Below, one piece after another: positions 5,636-13,247 of a stretch of 16,466 bases of DNA (position 1 is its first letter; every line of letters starts with the position of its first letter). Origin of the DNA: an uncultured Prevotella sp. (GTDB lineage Bacteria; Bacteroidota; Bacteroidia; Bacteroidales; Bacteroidaceae); assembly GCA_900318855.1 (NCBI GenBank), contig ONMG01000212.1:1-16466 (forward strand). Reading direction: 5' to 3'. A model generated the notes under the pieces. It saw only the letters and a program-made list of their open reading frames with translations, made no database searches and was not told where the DNA came from. The position numbers were made by a program, and so were the translations under genes.

Positions 5636-7444
5636 ATGCAAGACATTAGGAACATCGCAGTAATTGCGCACGTCGATCATGGTAAGACTACTTTGGTTGA
5701 CAAGATGATGCTCGCTGGTAAGCTTTTCCGGGATGGACAGGACGACAGCGGCGAAGTGCTTGATTCCAATGATTTGGAGAGAGAGCGAGGGATAACCATT
5801 CTTTCCAAGAACGTTTCCATCAGGTGGAAAGGTGTCAAGATTAATATTTTGGATACTCCCGGTCACTCTGACTTCGGTGGCGAGGTGGAGAGAGTGCTCA
5901 ATATGGCCGATGGATGCCTGTTGCTCGTCGATGCCTTCGAAGGCCCGATGCCTCAGACCCGATTCGTGCTGCAGAAGGCGCTCAAGATTGGCCTCAAGCC
6001 CATTGTTGTGGTCAATAAGGTGGACAAGCCTAACTGCCGGCCGGAGCAGGTCTACGAGATGGTATTCGACTTGATGTGTGACCTCAATGCTACCGAAGAA
6101 CAACTCGACTTCCCCGTGGTTTACGGCTCGGCTAAGAATGGCTGGATGGGACCTGACTGGAAGACGCCCACTGACAACATAGATTACCTGCTTGACAAGA
6201 TTCTTGAGGTGATACCGGCTCCCAAGCATCTGGAGGGGACGCCGCAGATGCTCATTACATCGCTCGATTACAGCAACTATACCGGGCGCATCGCGGTGGG
6301 CCGCGTGCATCGCGGTGTGCTGCGTGACGGCATGAACATCACTATCTGTCACCGCGATGGCACCCAGGAAAAGACGAAGATTAAGGAGCTTCATACTTTT
6401 GAGGGCATCGGTCACCGTCGTACCGATATGGTGGAGAGTGGTGACATCTGTGCGGTGGTAGGTCTTGAGAAGTTCGAGATTGGTGACACCATTGCCGACT
6501 TCGAAAACCCGGAGCCGCTGCCTCCCATCGCGGTCGATGAGCCTACTATGAGTATGCTCTTCACAATCAACGATTCGCCTTTCTTTGGCCGTGAAGGCAA
6601 GTACTGTACGAGCCGTCATATCGGAGAAAGGCTCAAGAAGGAGCTGGAGAAGAACCTCGCCCTGCGTGTGCGCAACGTGGAGGGAACTACTGATAAATGG
6701 ATTGTCAGCGGCCGTGGTGTGCTCCATCTCTCCGTACTGATAGAGACCATGCGGCGTGAGGGATTCGAGCTCCAAGTGGGCCAGCCGCAAGTTATCTATA
6801 AGGAAATCGATGGCAAGAAGTGCGAGCCTATTGAGGAACTCGATATCAATGTGCCGCAGGAGTACTCCAGCAAGATGGTGGATATGGTGACCCGCCGTAA
6901 GGGTGAGCTCACGGGTATGGACACTGAAGGCGACCGTGTGAACATCACCTTCGACATTCCTTCAAGAGGCATCATCGGGCTGCGTACGAATGTGCTGACG
7001 GCCAGTCAGGGCGAAGCCATCATGGCGCATCGCTTCAAGGAGTATCAGCCCTACAAAGGCGACATCGTGCGCCGGCTCAATGGCTCCATGATAGCCATGG
7101 AGACGGGTACGGCCTATGCCTATTCCATCGACAAGCTTCAGGAACGTGGTAAGTTCTTCATCGACCCGGGTGAGGAAGTCTATGCCGGACAGGTGGTCGG
7201 AGAGCATGTTCACGACAACGACCTCGTCATCAATGTCACAAAGGCCAAGCAGCTTACCAACGTGCGCGCCTCGGGCTCTGATGAGAAAGCCAGGGTGGTG
7301 CCTAAGACGGTGATGAGTCTTGAGGAATGCCTGGAATACATCAAGGCTGATGAATATGTGGAGGTGACGCCCAAGAGCATGCGTATGCGCAAGATCATCC
7401 TCGACCACTTGGAGAGGAAGCGTGCTAACAAGTCGGAACAGTAA
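5636..7444 (+). CDS. typA: translational GTPase TypA/BipA
   Basis: TypA is a ribosome-binding GTPase related to EF-G and LepA, tied to ribosome assembly and stress growth. Numbering from ATG 5636 (602 residues, the usual length): G1 AHVDHGKT (11-18), the switch-I region ERERGITI (48-55), G3 DTPGH (73-77), G4 NKVD (127-130) and G5 SAKNG (165-169). These are followed by the EF-Tu-like domain 2, EF-G-like domains III and V, and the TypA-specific C-terminal domain ending with a basic tail. The frame is open upstream to an ATG at 5564, but those 24 codons match no GTPase N-terminus, and the MQDIRNIAVIAHVDHGKTT start fits the family exactly. It is a single-gene unit with its own terminator. Confidence 0.96.
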   Translation: MQDIRNIAVIAHVDHGKTTLVDKMMLAGKLFRDGQDDSGEVLDSNDLERERGITILSKNVSIRWKGVKINILDTPGHSDFGGEVERVLNMADGCLLLVDAFEGPMPQTRFVLQKALKIGLKPIVVVNKVDKPNCRPEQVYEMVFDLMCDLNATEEQLDFPVVYGSAKNGWMGPDWKTPTDNIDYLLDKILEVIPAPKHLEGTPQMLITSLDYSNYTGRIAVGRVHRGVLRDGMNITICHRDGTQEKTKIKELHTFEGIGHRRTDMVESGDICAVVGLEKFEIGDTIADFENPEPLPPIAVDEPTMSMLFTINDSPFFGREGKYCTSRHIGERLKKELEKNLALRVRNVEGTTDKWIVSGRGVLHLSVLIETMRREGFELQVGQPQVIYKEIDGKKCEPIEELDINVPQEYSSKMVDMVTRRKGELTGMDTEGDRVNITFDIPSRGIIGLRTNVLTASQGEAIMAHRFKEYQPYKGDIVRRLNGSMIAMETGTAYAYSIDKLQERGKFFIDPGEEVYAGQVVGEHVHDNDLVINVTKAKQLTNVRASGSDEKARVVPKTVMSLEECLEYIKADEYVEVTPKSMRMRKIILDHLERKRANKSEQ

Positions 7445-7476
7445 GGGCGCTGTTCTCCTGACGATATTATTCAGAT

Positions 7477-7508
7477 ACTCCCGGCTATGTTGATAGTCGG
7501 GAGTTTTT
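7477..7508 (+). terminator. intrinsic terminator of typA
   Basis: A 12-bp stem (ACTCCCGGCTAT with ATAGTCGGGAGT, one G-U pair) closes on a GTTG loop and runs into five T residues. It lies 32 nt after the typA stop. Confidence 0.9.
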
Positions 7509-7726
7509 GGCTGTTGCTTGCAGCCTTGCGGAGCTCACCTTGGGCGTTGGAGCGTCAGTGGCAACTTTTTTGAAATTTATCTTCTACTCACGCACTATTC
7601 TCCGTTTTCCTGCGTTACTATATTAGCACGTCTGCATTCAGAGCTGGGCCTCAGGTGCAGGCTTTGTGTGTGAGTTGTAACATTGGAAAACAAGAGGGCT
7701 GCTACAAGCCCAATATTGAAGATATT
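7509..7726 (+). other. leader and promoter region of the beta-glucosidase operon
   Basis: This is a gene-free stretch of about 220 bp. I see no perfect TTTG/TAnnTTTG pair; the AT-rich patch TTTTTTGAAATTTATCTTCT (7566-7585) is the most promoter-like. A small hairpin, GGGCT/AGCCC (7696-7711), sits 15 nt before the ATG at 7727. The reading frame of the next gene extends back to 7655, but that part looks non-coding. Confidence 0.3.
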
Positions 7727-10012
7727 ATGCATGTTCGTTACCTGTTACTTGTGGCGCTGACGGTGGCGTCGCTTACCGTGCAAGCCCAAGGTTCGGCGCA
7801 TCGGACTGATGTGGCAAATGAAAAGATGAACCGCTTCGTCAGTTCCTTGATGAAGCGCATGACTCTTGGTGACCTTATCGGCCAACTCAATCTTGGTGCT
7901 GGCGCCGACCCTCAGGTGCTGAACAACAACCTCGGTATAGCTGAGTCGGCAGAGAGAGGGCAGGTGGGTGCCTGCGGTGGGGCAGATGCCCATCTCCAGC
8001 AACTGGCTGTTGAGAAGTCGCCGGCAGGTATACCTATTCTTTTTGGGCTTGACGTCATTCACGGTTATGCCACTACCTTTCCCATTCCGCTCGCTCAAGC
8101 CTGCAGCTGGAACCTGGAGCTGATTAAGCGTGGAGCACAGATAGCAGCCAAGGAGGCAACGGCCAACGGTATAGAGTGGACCTGGTCGCCGATGGTCGAC
8201 ATCGCACGCGACCCCCGTTGGGGCCGAGTGGCAGAGGGAGCCGGTGAGGATCCTTACTTAGGGAGTCTCATTGCGAAAGCCATGGTGCAAGGTTACCAGG
8301 GCGACGACCTTGCAAGCGATTCCACCCTGCTTTGCTGCTTCAAGCACTTTGCACTGTATGGAGCAGCTGAAGCCGGGCGCGACTACAACACCGTGGACAT
8401 GAGCCGCTGGATGATGTACAACTACTATCTTCCTCCCTACAAGGCAGCCGTTGAGGCCGGTGCCGGCTCCGGCATGTCGTCGTTCAACGTCATCGACGGT
8501 GTACCGGCTACAGGTAACAAGTGGCTGCTCACCGACCTGCTCCGACAGCAGTGGGGCTTCAAGGGGTTCATTGTGTCGGATGCCAATTCAGTGGGTGAAA
8601 TGGAGAACCACCGCGTGGGTGATGCCAAAGAGGTGGCGCGTTTGGGTCTTGTAGCAGGGATGAACATGGACATGGGCAGCATGCACTATGTGCGCAACAT
8701 CAAGCAGCTTCTGAAGGAAGGCAAGATTACCATGACGCAAATCAGGGACTTGGTTCGCCCCATCCTCGAAGCCAAATACAAGCTTGGCCTCTTCGACGAT
8801 CCTTATCGCTATACCCGACTGATGAAAGACTCCGCCCGGCAGGCCGACGTGCTCAGCGATGCTCATGTGGCTTTCGCCCGCAAGCTGGCCGGTGAGAGCA
8901 TGGTGCTGCTCAAGAACGAAGGTTCCCTGCTTCCCCTTTCTTCGTCGTGCAGGCGCGTGGCTGTCGTAGGCCCTATAGGCAACGATGTGGCACAACTCTA
9001 TGGCACGTGGAGTACCAAACCCGACGGACGCAAGTCGCACACCGTAAGGCAGGCTTTGGCTCTTTCGTTGGGCGACGGGTGCACCGTCACCTACACTCAG
9101 GGTTGCGAGAGCGATGTCAATTCCTGCTATGACTTCTATAACGATACGGTCTCTGCCGTTAACAGCAAGCTTATCGCTGAGGCTGTGGCTGAGGCACGCC
9201 AGGCCGATGTGGTGGTAGCTTGCGTGGGCGAGCAAGGCGGCTGGAGTGGCGAAGCCTGGTCGAGAGTCAACCTGGAGTTGCCTGTTGGTCAGCGCCAGTT
9301 GCTCAAGGCCCTTCGTGATACAGGCAAGCCCATTGTCATTGTCGTCTTCAGCGGACGTCCTCTCATCCTCACCGACATCGACCGTAACTTCCCCTGTATC
9401 CTTGAAGCCTGGCATTTGGGTACCTCGGCAGGTGACGCTCTGGCCGATGTTCTCACGGGCAAGGTCAATCCCTCGGGCAAAACCACCATCACCTTCCCTC
9501 GCTATGAGGGACAGATTCCCATCTATTACAATTGCCTGAACACCGGCCGGCCGCAGGGAGTCTACAAGCCCGACTGGTTTACTCCCACCTATAAGGACAT
9601 CCCCATGGCTGACAACCGGCCGCTCTATCCCTTTGGATATGGGCTGAGCTACAATCGTTACACCTATTCCAACCTTCGTGCTGACAAGGTGAAGGCTAAA
9701 GGCGACAACGACAGCATCCGCCTGAGTATCGATGTCACCAACGAGGGCTCTCGCGAGGGCAAGGAAATTGTGCAGCTCTACATCACAGACCTGATAGCCT
9801 CGACCTCACGTCCGGTGAAAGAACTCAAGGGCTTCCGGAAGCTCGATTTCAAGCCCGGAGAGACCAAGACCGTGAGTTTCACCGTCAAGCCGGACCTGCT
9901 CTCTTTCTACAATTCCAAGTTAGAGTACGGTTGGGAGCCCGGAGACTTCGAAGTGGCCATTGCGCCTAACTCGACCGACCTTCATAAGCTGAGAATCCAT
10001 TGGGATAAGTAG
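7727..10012 (+). CDS. bglX: secreted glycoside hydrolase family 3 beta-glucosidase (BglX-like)
   Basis: This GH3 enzyme (761 residues) is expected to release glucose from beta-glucosides such as cellobiose, gentiobiose or other oligosaccharides in the periplasm. A signal peptide (about 1-20, ending VQAQ) follows ATG 7727. The upstream ATG at 7655 would bury it, so I reject that start. In the TIM-barrel domain, RDPRWGRVAEGAGEDPYL (161-178), KHFALYGAAEAGRDYNTVD (206-224) and GFKGFIVSDANS (277-288) place the nucleophile at Asp285. In the alpha/beta sandwich domain, the VGEQGGWSGEAWSR loop holds Glu502 and Glu509, one of which is a candidate acid/base. YPFGYGLSY and a C-terminal fibronectin-III-like domain (from about 665) complete the usual layout. 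It begins a short operon with the barrel protein and ROK kinase. Exact substrate preference cannot be read from the sequence. Confidence 0.92.
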   Translation: MHVRYLLLVALTVASLTVQAQGSAHRTDVANEKMNRFVSSLMKRMTLGDLIGQLNLGAGADPQVLNNNLGIAESAERGQVGACGGADAHLQQLAVEKSPAGIPILFGLDVIHGYATTFPIPLAQACSWNLELIKRGAQIAAKEATANGIEWTWSPMVDIARDPRWGRVAEGAGEDPYLGSLIAKAMVQGYQGDDLASDSTLLCCFKHFALYGAAEAGRDYNTVDMSRWMMYNYYLPPYKAAVEAGAGSGMSSFNVIDGVPATGNKWLLTDLLRQQWGFKGFIVSDANSVGEMENHRVGDAKEVARLGLVAGMNMDMGSMHYVRNIKQLLKEGKITMTQIRDLVRPILEAKYKLGLFDDPYRYTRLMKDSARQADVLSDAHVAFARKLAGESMVLLKNEGSLLPLSSSCRRVAVVGPIGNDVAQLYGTWSTKPDGRKSHTVRQALALSLGDGCTVTYTQGCESDVNSCYDFYNDTVSAVNSKLIAEAVAEARQADVVVACVGEQGGWSGEAWSRVNLELPVGQRQLLKALRDTGKPIVIVVFSGRPLILTDIDRNFPCILEAWHLGTSAGDALADVLTGKVNPSGKTTITFPRYEGQIPIYYNCLNTGRPQGVYKPDWFTPTYKDIPMADNRPLYPFGYGLSYNRYTYSNLRADKVKAKGDNDSIRLSIDVTNEGSREGKEIVQLYITDLIASTSRPVKELKGFRKLDFKPGETKTVSFTVKPDLLSFYNSKLEYGWEPGDFEVAIAPNSTDLHKLRIHWDK

Positions 10013-10053
10013 GCTGGCTGACACACAAGTAGTATCAAAACAATCAATAGACA

Positions 10054-10785
10054 ATGAGAAATAAGAAAGTCATCGTGCTGACCATGTGCGCATGCTTAGG
10101 AGCTATCACTTCCTTGGCACAGCCCCGTGAGGGAACGTTCTCCATCGTTCCCCATATCGGAGTCAGCCTTGCCAATATGGGCAACAATTCCATTCATTAC
10201 AGTGTTGACAGTAATAATCAGCGCGCCTACGACTCGCGCTATAAGGCCGGTTTCGATGGAGGAGTCGACTTCTTCTATCAGGCCGGGCAGCGCCAGGCAG
10301 TCTCTTTAGGTGTGGAGTATCAGATGATGGGCTACCGTTATCCCGACTTAGAGCAGGTGGATGCCGATGAAATCCATATCGGATGGAGCGAGCAGCGCTT
10401 GACGAGCGGCTACCTCGCCGTTCCACTGAAAGCCCATTATTATCTGGTCAAGGGACTGAGTGTCAACGCCGGCGTGCAAGTAGGATTCTTGCTCCATGCC
10501 AAATACCACCAGGTGGAGAGCAACTTCTATTACGACAAGGAAGGCAAGCTACAGTACGTGCAGGATGCCAACGGCAATATCCAGAAGGATGTGGAGACCG
10601 ACAGCGATGTGAAGGATGCTTACAATAAGGTGGACGTCTCCATTCCCATCGGTGTGAGCTATGAGTTCATGAACGTGGTGGCCGGCGTACGCTACAACCT
10701 TTCGTTTACAAAAGCCAATAAGCTTCTGAACGGCAAGAACCGGTGCTTCGTCTTTACTGTGGGCTATAAGTTCAACTTCTATTAA
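10054..10785 (+). CDS. small outer-membrane beta-barrel protein (PorT/OMP_b-brl-like)
   Basis: This is a 243-residue protein with a signal peptide (1-22, ending SLAQ) and alternating polar/hydrophobic strands, for example IVPHIGVSLANMG, AVSLGVEYQMMGYRY, LAVPLKAHYYL, LSVNAGVQVGFLL, VSIPIGVSYEF and VVAGVRYNLSF. It ends with the aromatic outer-membrane signature VGYKFNFY. Size and strand count suit an eight-stranded barrel of the outer membrane protein beta-barrel family common in Bacteroidetes. A soluble-looking insert (about 155-195, rich in Asp, Asn and Lys) is probably an external loop. It lies 41 bp after the beta-glucosidase and 20 bp before the ROK gene, so it is probably co-transcribed. 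A part in sugar uptake is possible, but an eight-stranded barrel would be narrow for transport, so a structural or binding role is equally likely. Confidence 0.78.
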   Translation: MRNKKVIVLTMCACLGAITSLAQPREGTFSIVPHIGVSLANMGNNSIHYSVDSNNQRAYDSRYKAGFDGGVDFFYQAGQRQAVSLGVEYQMMGYRYPDLEQVDADEIHIGWSEQRLTSGYLAVPLKAHYYLVKGLSVNAGVQVGFLLHAKYHQVESNFYYDKEGKLQYVQDANGNIQKDVETDSDVKDAYNKVDVSIPIGVSYEFMNVVAGVRYNLSFTKANKLLNGKNRCFVFTVGYKFNFY

Positions 10786-10805
10786 ACCTATTCAACTAAC
10801 GCAAT

Positions 10806-11894
10806 ATGAACTATATTGAAGACGACAGAATCATTATGACTCTTGATGCCGGGGGCACCAACTTCGTGTTCTCGGCCATGCAAGGTGGCAAGCTCATCGT
10901 TGAGCCTTTCTCTCTCCCCTCGAAGGCAACCGTGCTTTCAGAATGTTTAGGACAGCTGGTCGACGGCTTCAACACCGTGAAGTCGCTTCTTCCGGAATCG
11001 CCCGTGGCAATCAGTTTTGCTTTCCCCGGTCCGGCCGATTACGAGAAGGGTATTATCGGCGATTTGCCCAACTTCCCCTCCTTCCGTGGTGGAATAGCAC
11101 TCGGTCCCTACCTGGAGAAAAAGTTTGGTATTCCCGTGTTTATCAATAACGACGGCAGTCTGTTTGCCTATGGTGAAGCTATGGGCGGAGCACTTGTGGA
11201 CGTGAACCGGCAGCTTGAGACAAGCGGTAGCCCGAAGCGTTATCGCAATCTGTTGGGCATCACCTTCGGTACCGGTTTCGGAGCCGGTGTGGTCATCAAT
11301 GGCCATCTGCTCTTAGGTGACAACGGAGTCGGTGGCGACATCTGGTGCTATCGCAATAAGCTGAATCCTTCGGAAGTTGCTGAGGAAGGCGTAAGCATCC
11401 GGGCCGTGCAACGTGTCTATCGCGAGCTCTCGGGCGACCAATCCGACTTGACTCCCAAGGATATTTTTGACATTGCGCGAGGAGATGTCCCTGGCGATGT
11501 GGCGGCAGCCAAGGAGAGCTTCCGTCAGTTTGGCGAGGTGGCAGGAGATGCCATTGCAATGGCTGACACGATTGTTGACGGTCTTGTAGTGATAGGGGGT
11601 GGCGTGGCCCATAGTTCCGACTTCATCTTCCCGGCTCTTGTCGACGAGATGAACAGCAAGCTGCTGTGCAGGGGCACTGAGGTAGGTCATATGCAGATGC
11701 GGGCCTACAACCTGGAAGACCCGGTGCAGAAGGCTGAGTTCCTGAAGGGTGGTGCCGTGAAGGTGACCATTCCGGGCACCGATGAGAAAGTCGACTACGA
11801 CCCCGTGAAGCGTATCGGAGTGATGCGGACCCGTATTGGGGCCAGCCCAGCGATATCACTTGGCGCCTATCTCTATGCCATCTATCATCTGTAA
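10806..11894 (+). CDS. ROK-family sugar kinase, divergent (lacks zinc motif)
   Basis: This 362-residue cytoplasmic protein has the ASKHA/ROK fold. A phosphate-binding LDAGGTN (13-19), AFPGPADYEKGIIGDLPN (72-89) with the ROK-like sugar loop, VFINNDGSLFAYGE (111-124) with catalytic Asp116, and the second phosphate loop ITFGTGFGAGVV (152-163) support a glucokinase or related hexokinase. Where typical ROK proteins carry GEIGH and the zinc-binding CxCGxxGC, this one reads GGDIWCYRNKLNPSEV, with neither the His nor the Cys cluster. The GG-x-V-A-H motif (around 263-268) and C-terminal ASPAISLGAYLYA are family-like. No N-terminal DNA-binding domain is present, so it is a kinase rather than a ROK repressor. 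As neighbour of a beta-glucosidase it would phosphorylate the released hexose. The exact sugar is uncertain. Confidence 0.83.
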   Translation: MNYIEDDRIIMTLDAGGTNFVFSAMQGGKLIVEPFSLPSKATVLSECLGQLVDGFNTVKSLLPESPVAISFAFPGPADYEKGIIGDLPNFPSFRGGIALGPYLEKKFGIPVFINNDGSLFAYGEAMGGALVDVNRQLETSGSPKRYRNLLGITFGTGFGAGVVINGHLLLGDNGVGGDIWCYRNKLNPSEVAEEGVSIRAVQRVYRELSGDQSDLTPKDIFDIARGDVPGDVAAAKESFRQFGEVAGDAIAMADTIVDGLVVIGGGVAHSSDFIFPALVDEMNSKLLCRGTEVGHMQMRAYNLEDPVQKAEFLKGGAVKVTIPGTDEKVDYDPVKRIGVMRTRIGASPAISLGAYLYAIYHL

Positions 11895-11906
11895 CTCAAA
11901 CCCACG

Positions 11907-11956
11907 CTCTTATGCATTAGCGGCATTCCTGCAGGAATGCCGCTAATGCATAAGAG
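11907..11956. terminator. perfect 50-bp palindrome between convergent genes
   Basis: The two 25-nt halves are exact reverse complements with no spacer. The left half starts CTCTTATGCATTAGCGG and the centre is CTGCAG. It sits 12 bp after the ROK gene stop and 16 bp before the 3' end of the minus-strand protease, so a shared bidirectional terminator is the likely role. Neither side has a U-tract, so termination would not be of the classic intrinsic type. A mobile repeat or recombination site is an alternative. Confidence 0.6.
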
Positions 11957-11972
11957 AAGTGCTTCCTTTCAT

Positions 11973-13151
11973 CTATCTTGTCAGACTCACCTCTTTTTCT
12001 CTGCCTTTGCTGTCGCGTAGGCGGAAGACATAGCGTTGACCGTCTTTGAACCGGTAATTGGCAAACCATTGGAAGTTGGGTACCGCGGTCCCATTGATTG
12101 ACAGTACGGTATCGCCTTGCCGCATGCCGTTGCGGAAGGCCTCACTCTTATGCCAGATGATGCCGATTTCAAGCCTCCCGTCTCTCGGAATGAAGGCTAC
12201 GCCCAGCTGCCGGTTGCCCACATTCACGCTGTCCTGTCCGTCGTAAGGTTGGAAGGTCACGGTTTTCTGTCTTTGATTGAATATCACGCTTCCATATTTG
12301 AGCAGTTGTGCGCCCACTCGTGAACTGCCCTGCGTAGTGGTGCAGTGCACGTCGGTCAACGCAAAGTCGTTCCATTTCAGTCGGTTGAGGTGAAGGAAGA
12401 ACACTTCGGCAGTCTGCCTGCTGTTGTCGGCAGGGCTAAAGTAGCCCGTGGCGCGTCCTTCCACCTGTGCATTCACCTGCCTGCTGCGGTAGGCATGCAC
12501 CCTGAAGGCGTCCACGTTCATTTCGTAGAGCTGTTGACAGCCGGTGTCGAAGCACACCTCGTCGACATGCCGCTTGAACGGGCTCACGTAGACATGAGGC
12601 ACGAACCACTTCAGATGGTATTTCAGCCGTTCGCCCTTTTCCCCTTCAAAGAAGTCGCTGCGGTCGGTGAGAATCAGCTGGCGCCGTCGTACGTCGATTT
12701 TCATCGATATCCCCTGGTTGATGAGGTCGAACCCCAGGATGCCGTCGCAGTTGCCCTTACCAATTATCTGCTTCCCCATCAAAGCCACATATCCATCGAT
12801 AGTTATTTTCCCCAGCTTCATCGGAGGCATCACGATTGCTTTGAGTGTGTCGGCATTGTCATTGGCGTCTCGCGTGATGACATTGCCGAGACAGCTCTTT
12901 TGAGGTATCGGCGACGGGACGTTGAGCATTCCCTGAGCCGCTCCGGTGTCCAAAATAAATCGGTAGGTGCGACCTTCGATCTCAACGGGCACCAGCAGCA
13001 GGCCGTTGGCAAAGTCGACAGGTATGGTGTCGGCAAAGTGGGTTGTCGACAGTGTGAAGTTGGACGAGCTGGTGGGCAGCTGCGCTGTGCTTGTGGCTGT
13101 GCACTCCAAGACAAAGAAGAGGCCGAGAAAACGTCGTAACATTGTACTCAT
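11973..13151 (-). CDS. exported retropepsin-like aspartic protease with PDZ domain
   Basis: This is a 392-residue protein. A hydrophobic export signal (about 5-24, MLRRFLGLFFVLE...TAQ) precedes two retropepsin-like lobes, each with a catalytic-type triplet: FILDTGAAQG (65-74, Asp68) and CFDTGCQQ (200-207, Asp202). GILGFDLI (137-144) follows the first and matches the lobe's second conserved block. A C-terminal PDZ-like domain (about 312-390) contains LGVAFIPRDGRLEIGII and GMRQGDTVLSINGTAV. The layout, a tandem aspartyl protease plus PDZ, recurs in Bacteroidetes proteins of unknown substrate. It would act in the periplasm or at the cell surface. The first ATG is used; a second in-frame ATG three codons on would leave the signal intact. 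It lies 96 bp downstream of the SPFH gene, with a strong hairpin between them. Confidence 0.85.
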   Translation of the reverse strand: MSTMLRRFLGLFFVLECTATSTAQLPTSSSNFTLSTTHFADTIPVDFANGLLLVPVEIEGRTYRFILDTGAAQGMLNVPSPIPQKSCLGNVITRDANDNADTLKAIVMPPMKLGKITIDGYVALMGKQIIGKGNCDGILGFDLINQGISMKIDVRRRQLILTDRSDFFEGEKGERLKYHLKWFVPHVYVSPFKRHVDEVCFDTGCQQLYEMNVDAFRVHAYRSRQVNAQVEGRATGYFSPADNSRQTAEVFFLHLNRLKWNDFALTDVHCTTTQGSSRVGAQLLKYGSVIFNQRQKTVTFQPYDGQDSVNVGNRQLGVAFIPRDGRLEIGIIWHKSEAFRNGMRQGDTVLSINGTAVPNFQWFANYRFKDGQRYVFRLRDSKGREKEVSLTR

Positions 13152-13164
13152 AATCGTGTGATAA

Positions 13165-13202
13165 CAACAGTGCGCCCTCTCGCGGCGCGGGGCGCACTGT
13201 TG
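13165..13202 (-). terminator. strong hairpin between the SPFH gene and the protease gene
   Basis: CAACAGTGCGCCC pairs perfectly with GGGCGCACTGTTG (13-bp stem) around a 12-nt GC-rich loop. It lies between the stop of the SPFH gene and the start of the protease gene on the same strand. The sequence after the stem on the minus strand (TTATCAC) is only mildly T-rich, so it may be a terminator, an attenuator or an mRNA-stabilising 3' end. A site for a dimeric regulator is another possibility. Confidence 0.5.
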
Positions 13203-13247
13203 AAAAGATGTTGCTTTGCCGGACGATAGCGTCAGCAGTCCAGATGC

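Noticed and set aside
5618..6790. 390-codon open frame antisense to typA
   Set aside because: It is a shadow of the GTPase coding sequence; no family resemblance.
7655..7726. 24-residue extension before the beta-glucosidase signal peptide
   Set aside because: It would place the signal peptide internally; the Cys-rich extension has no family match.
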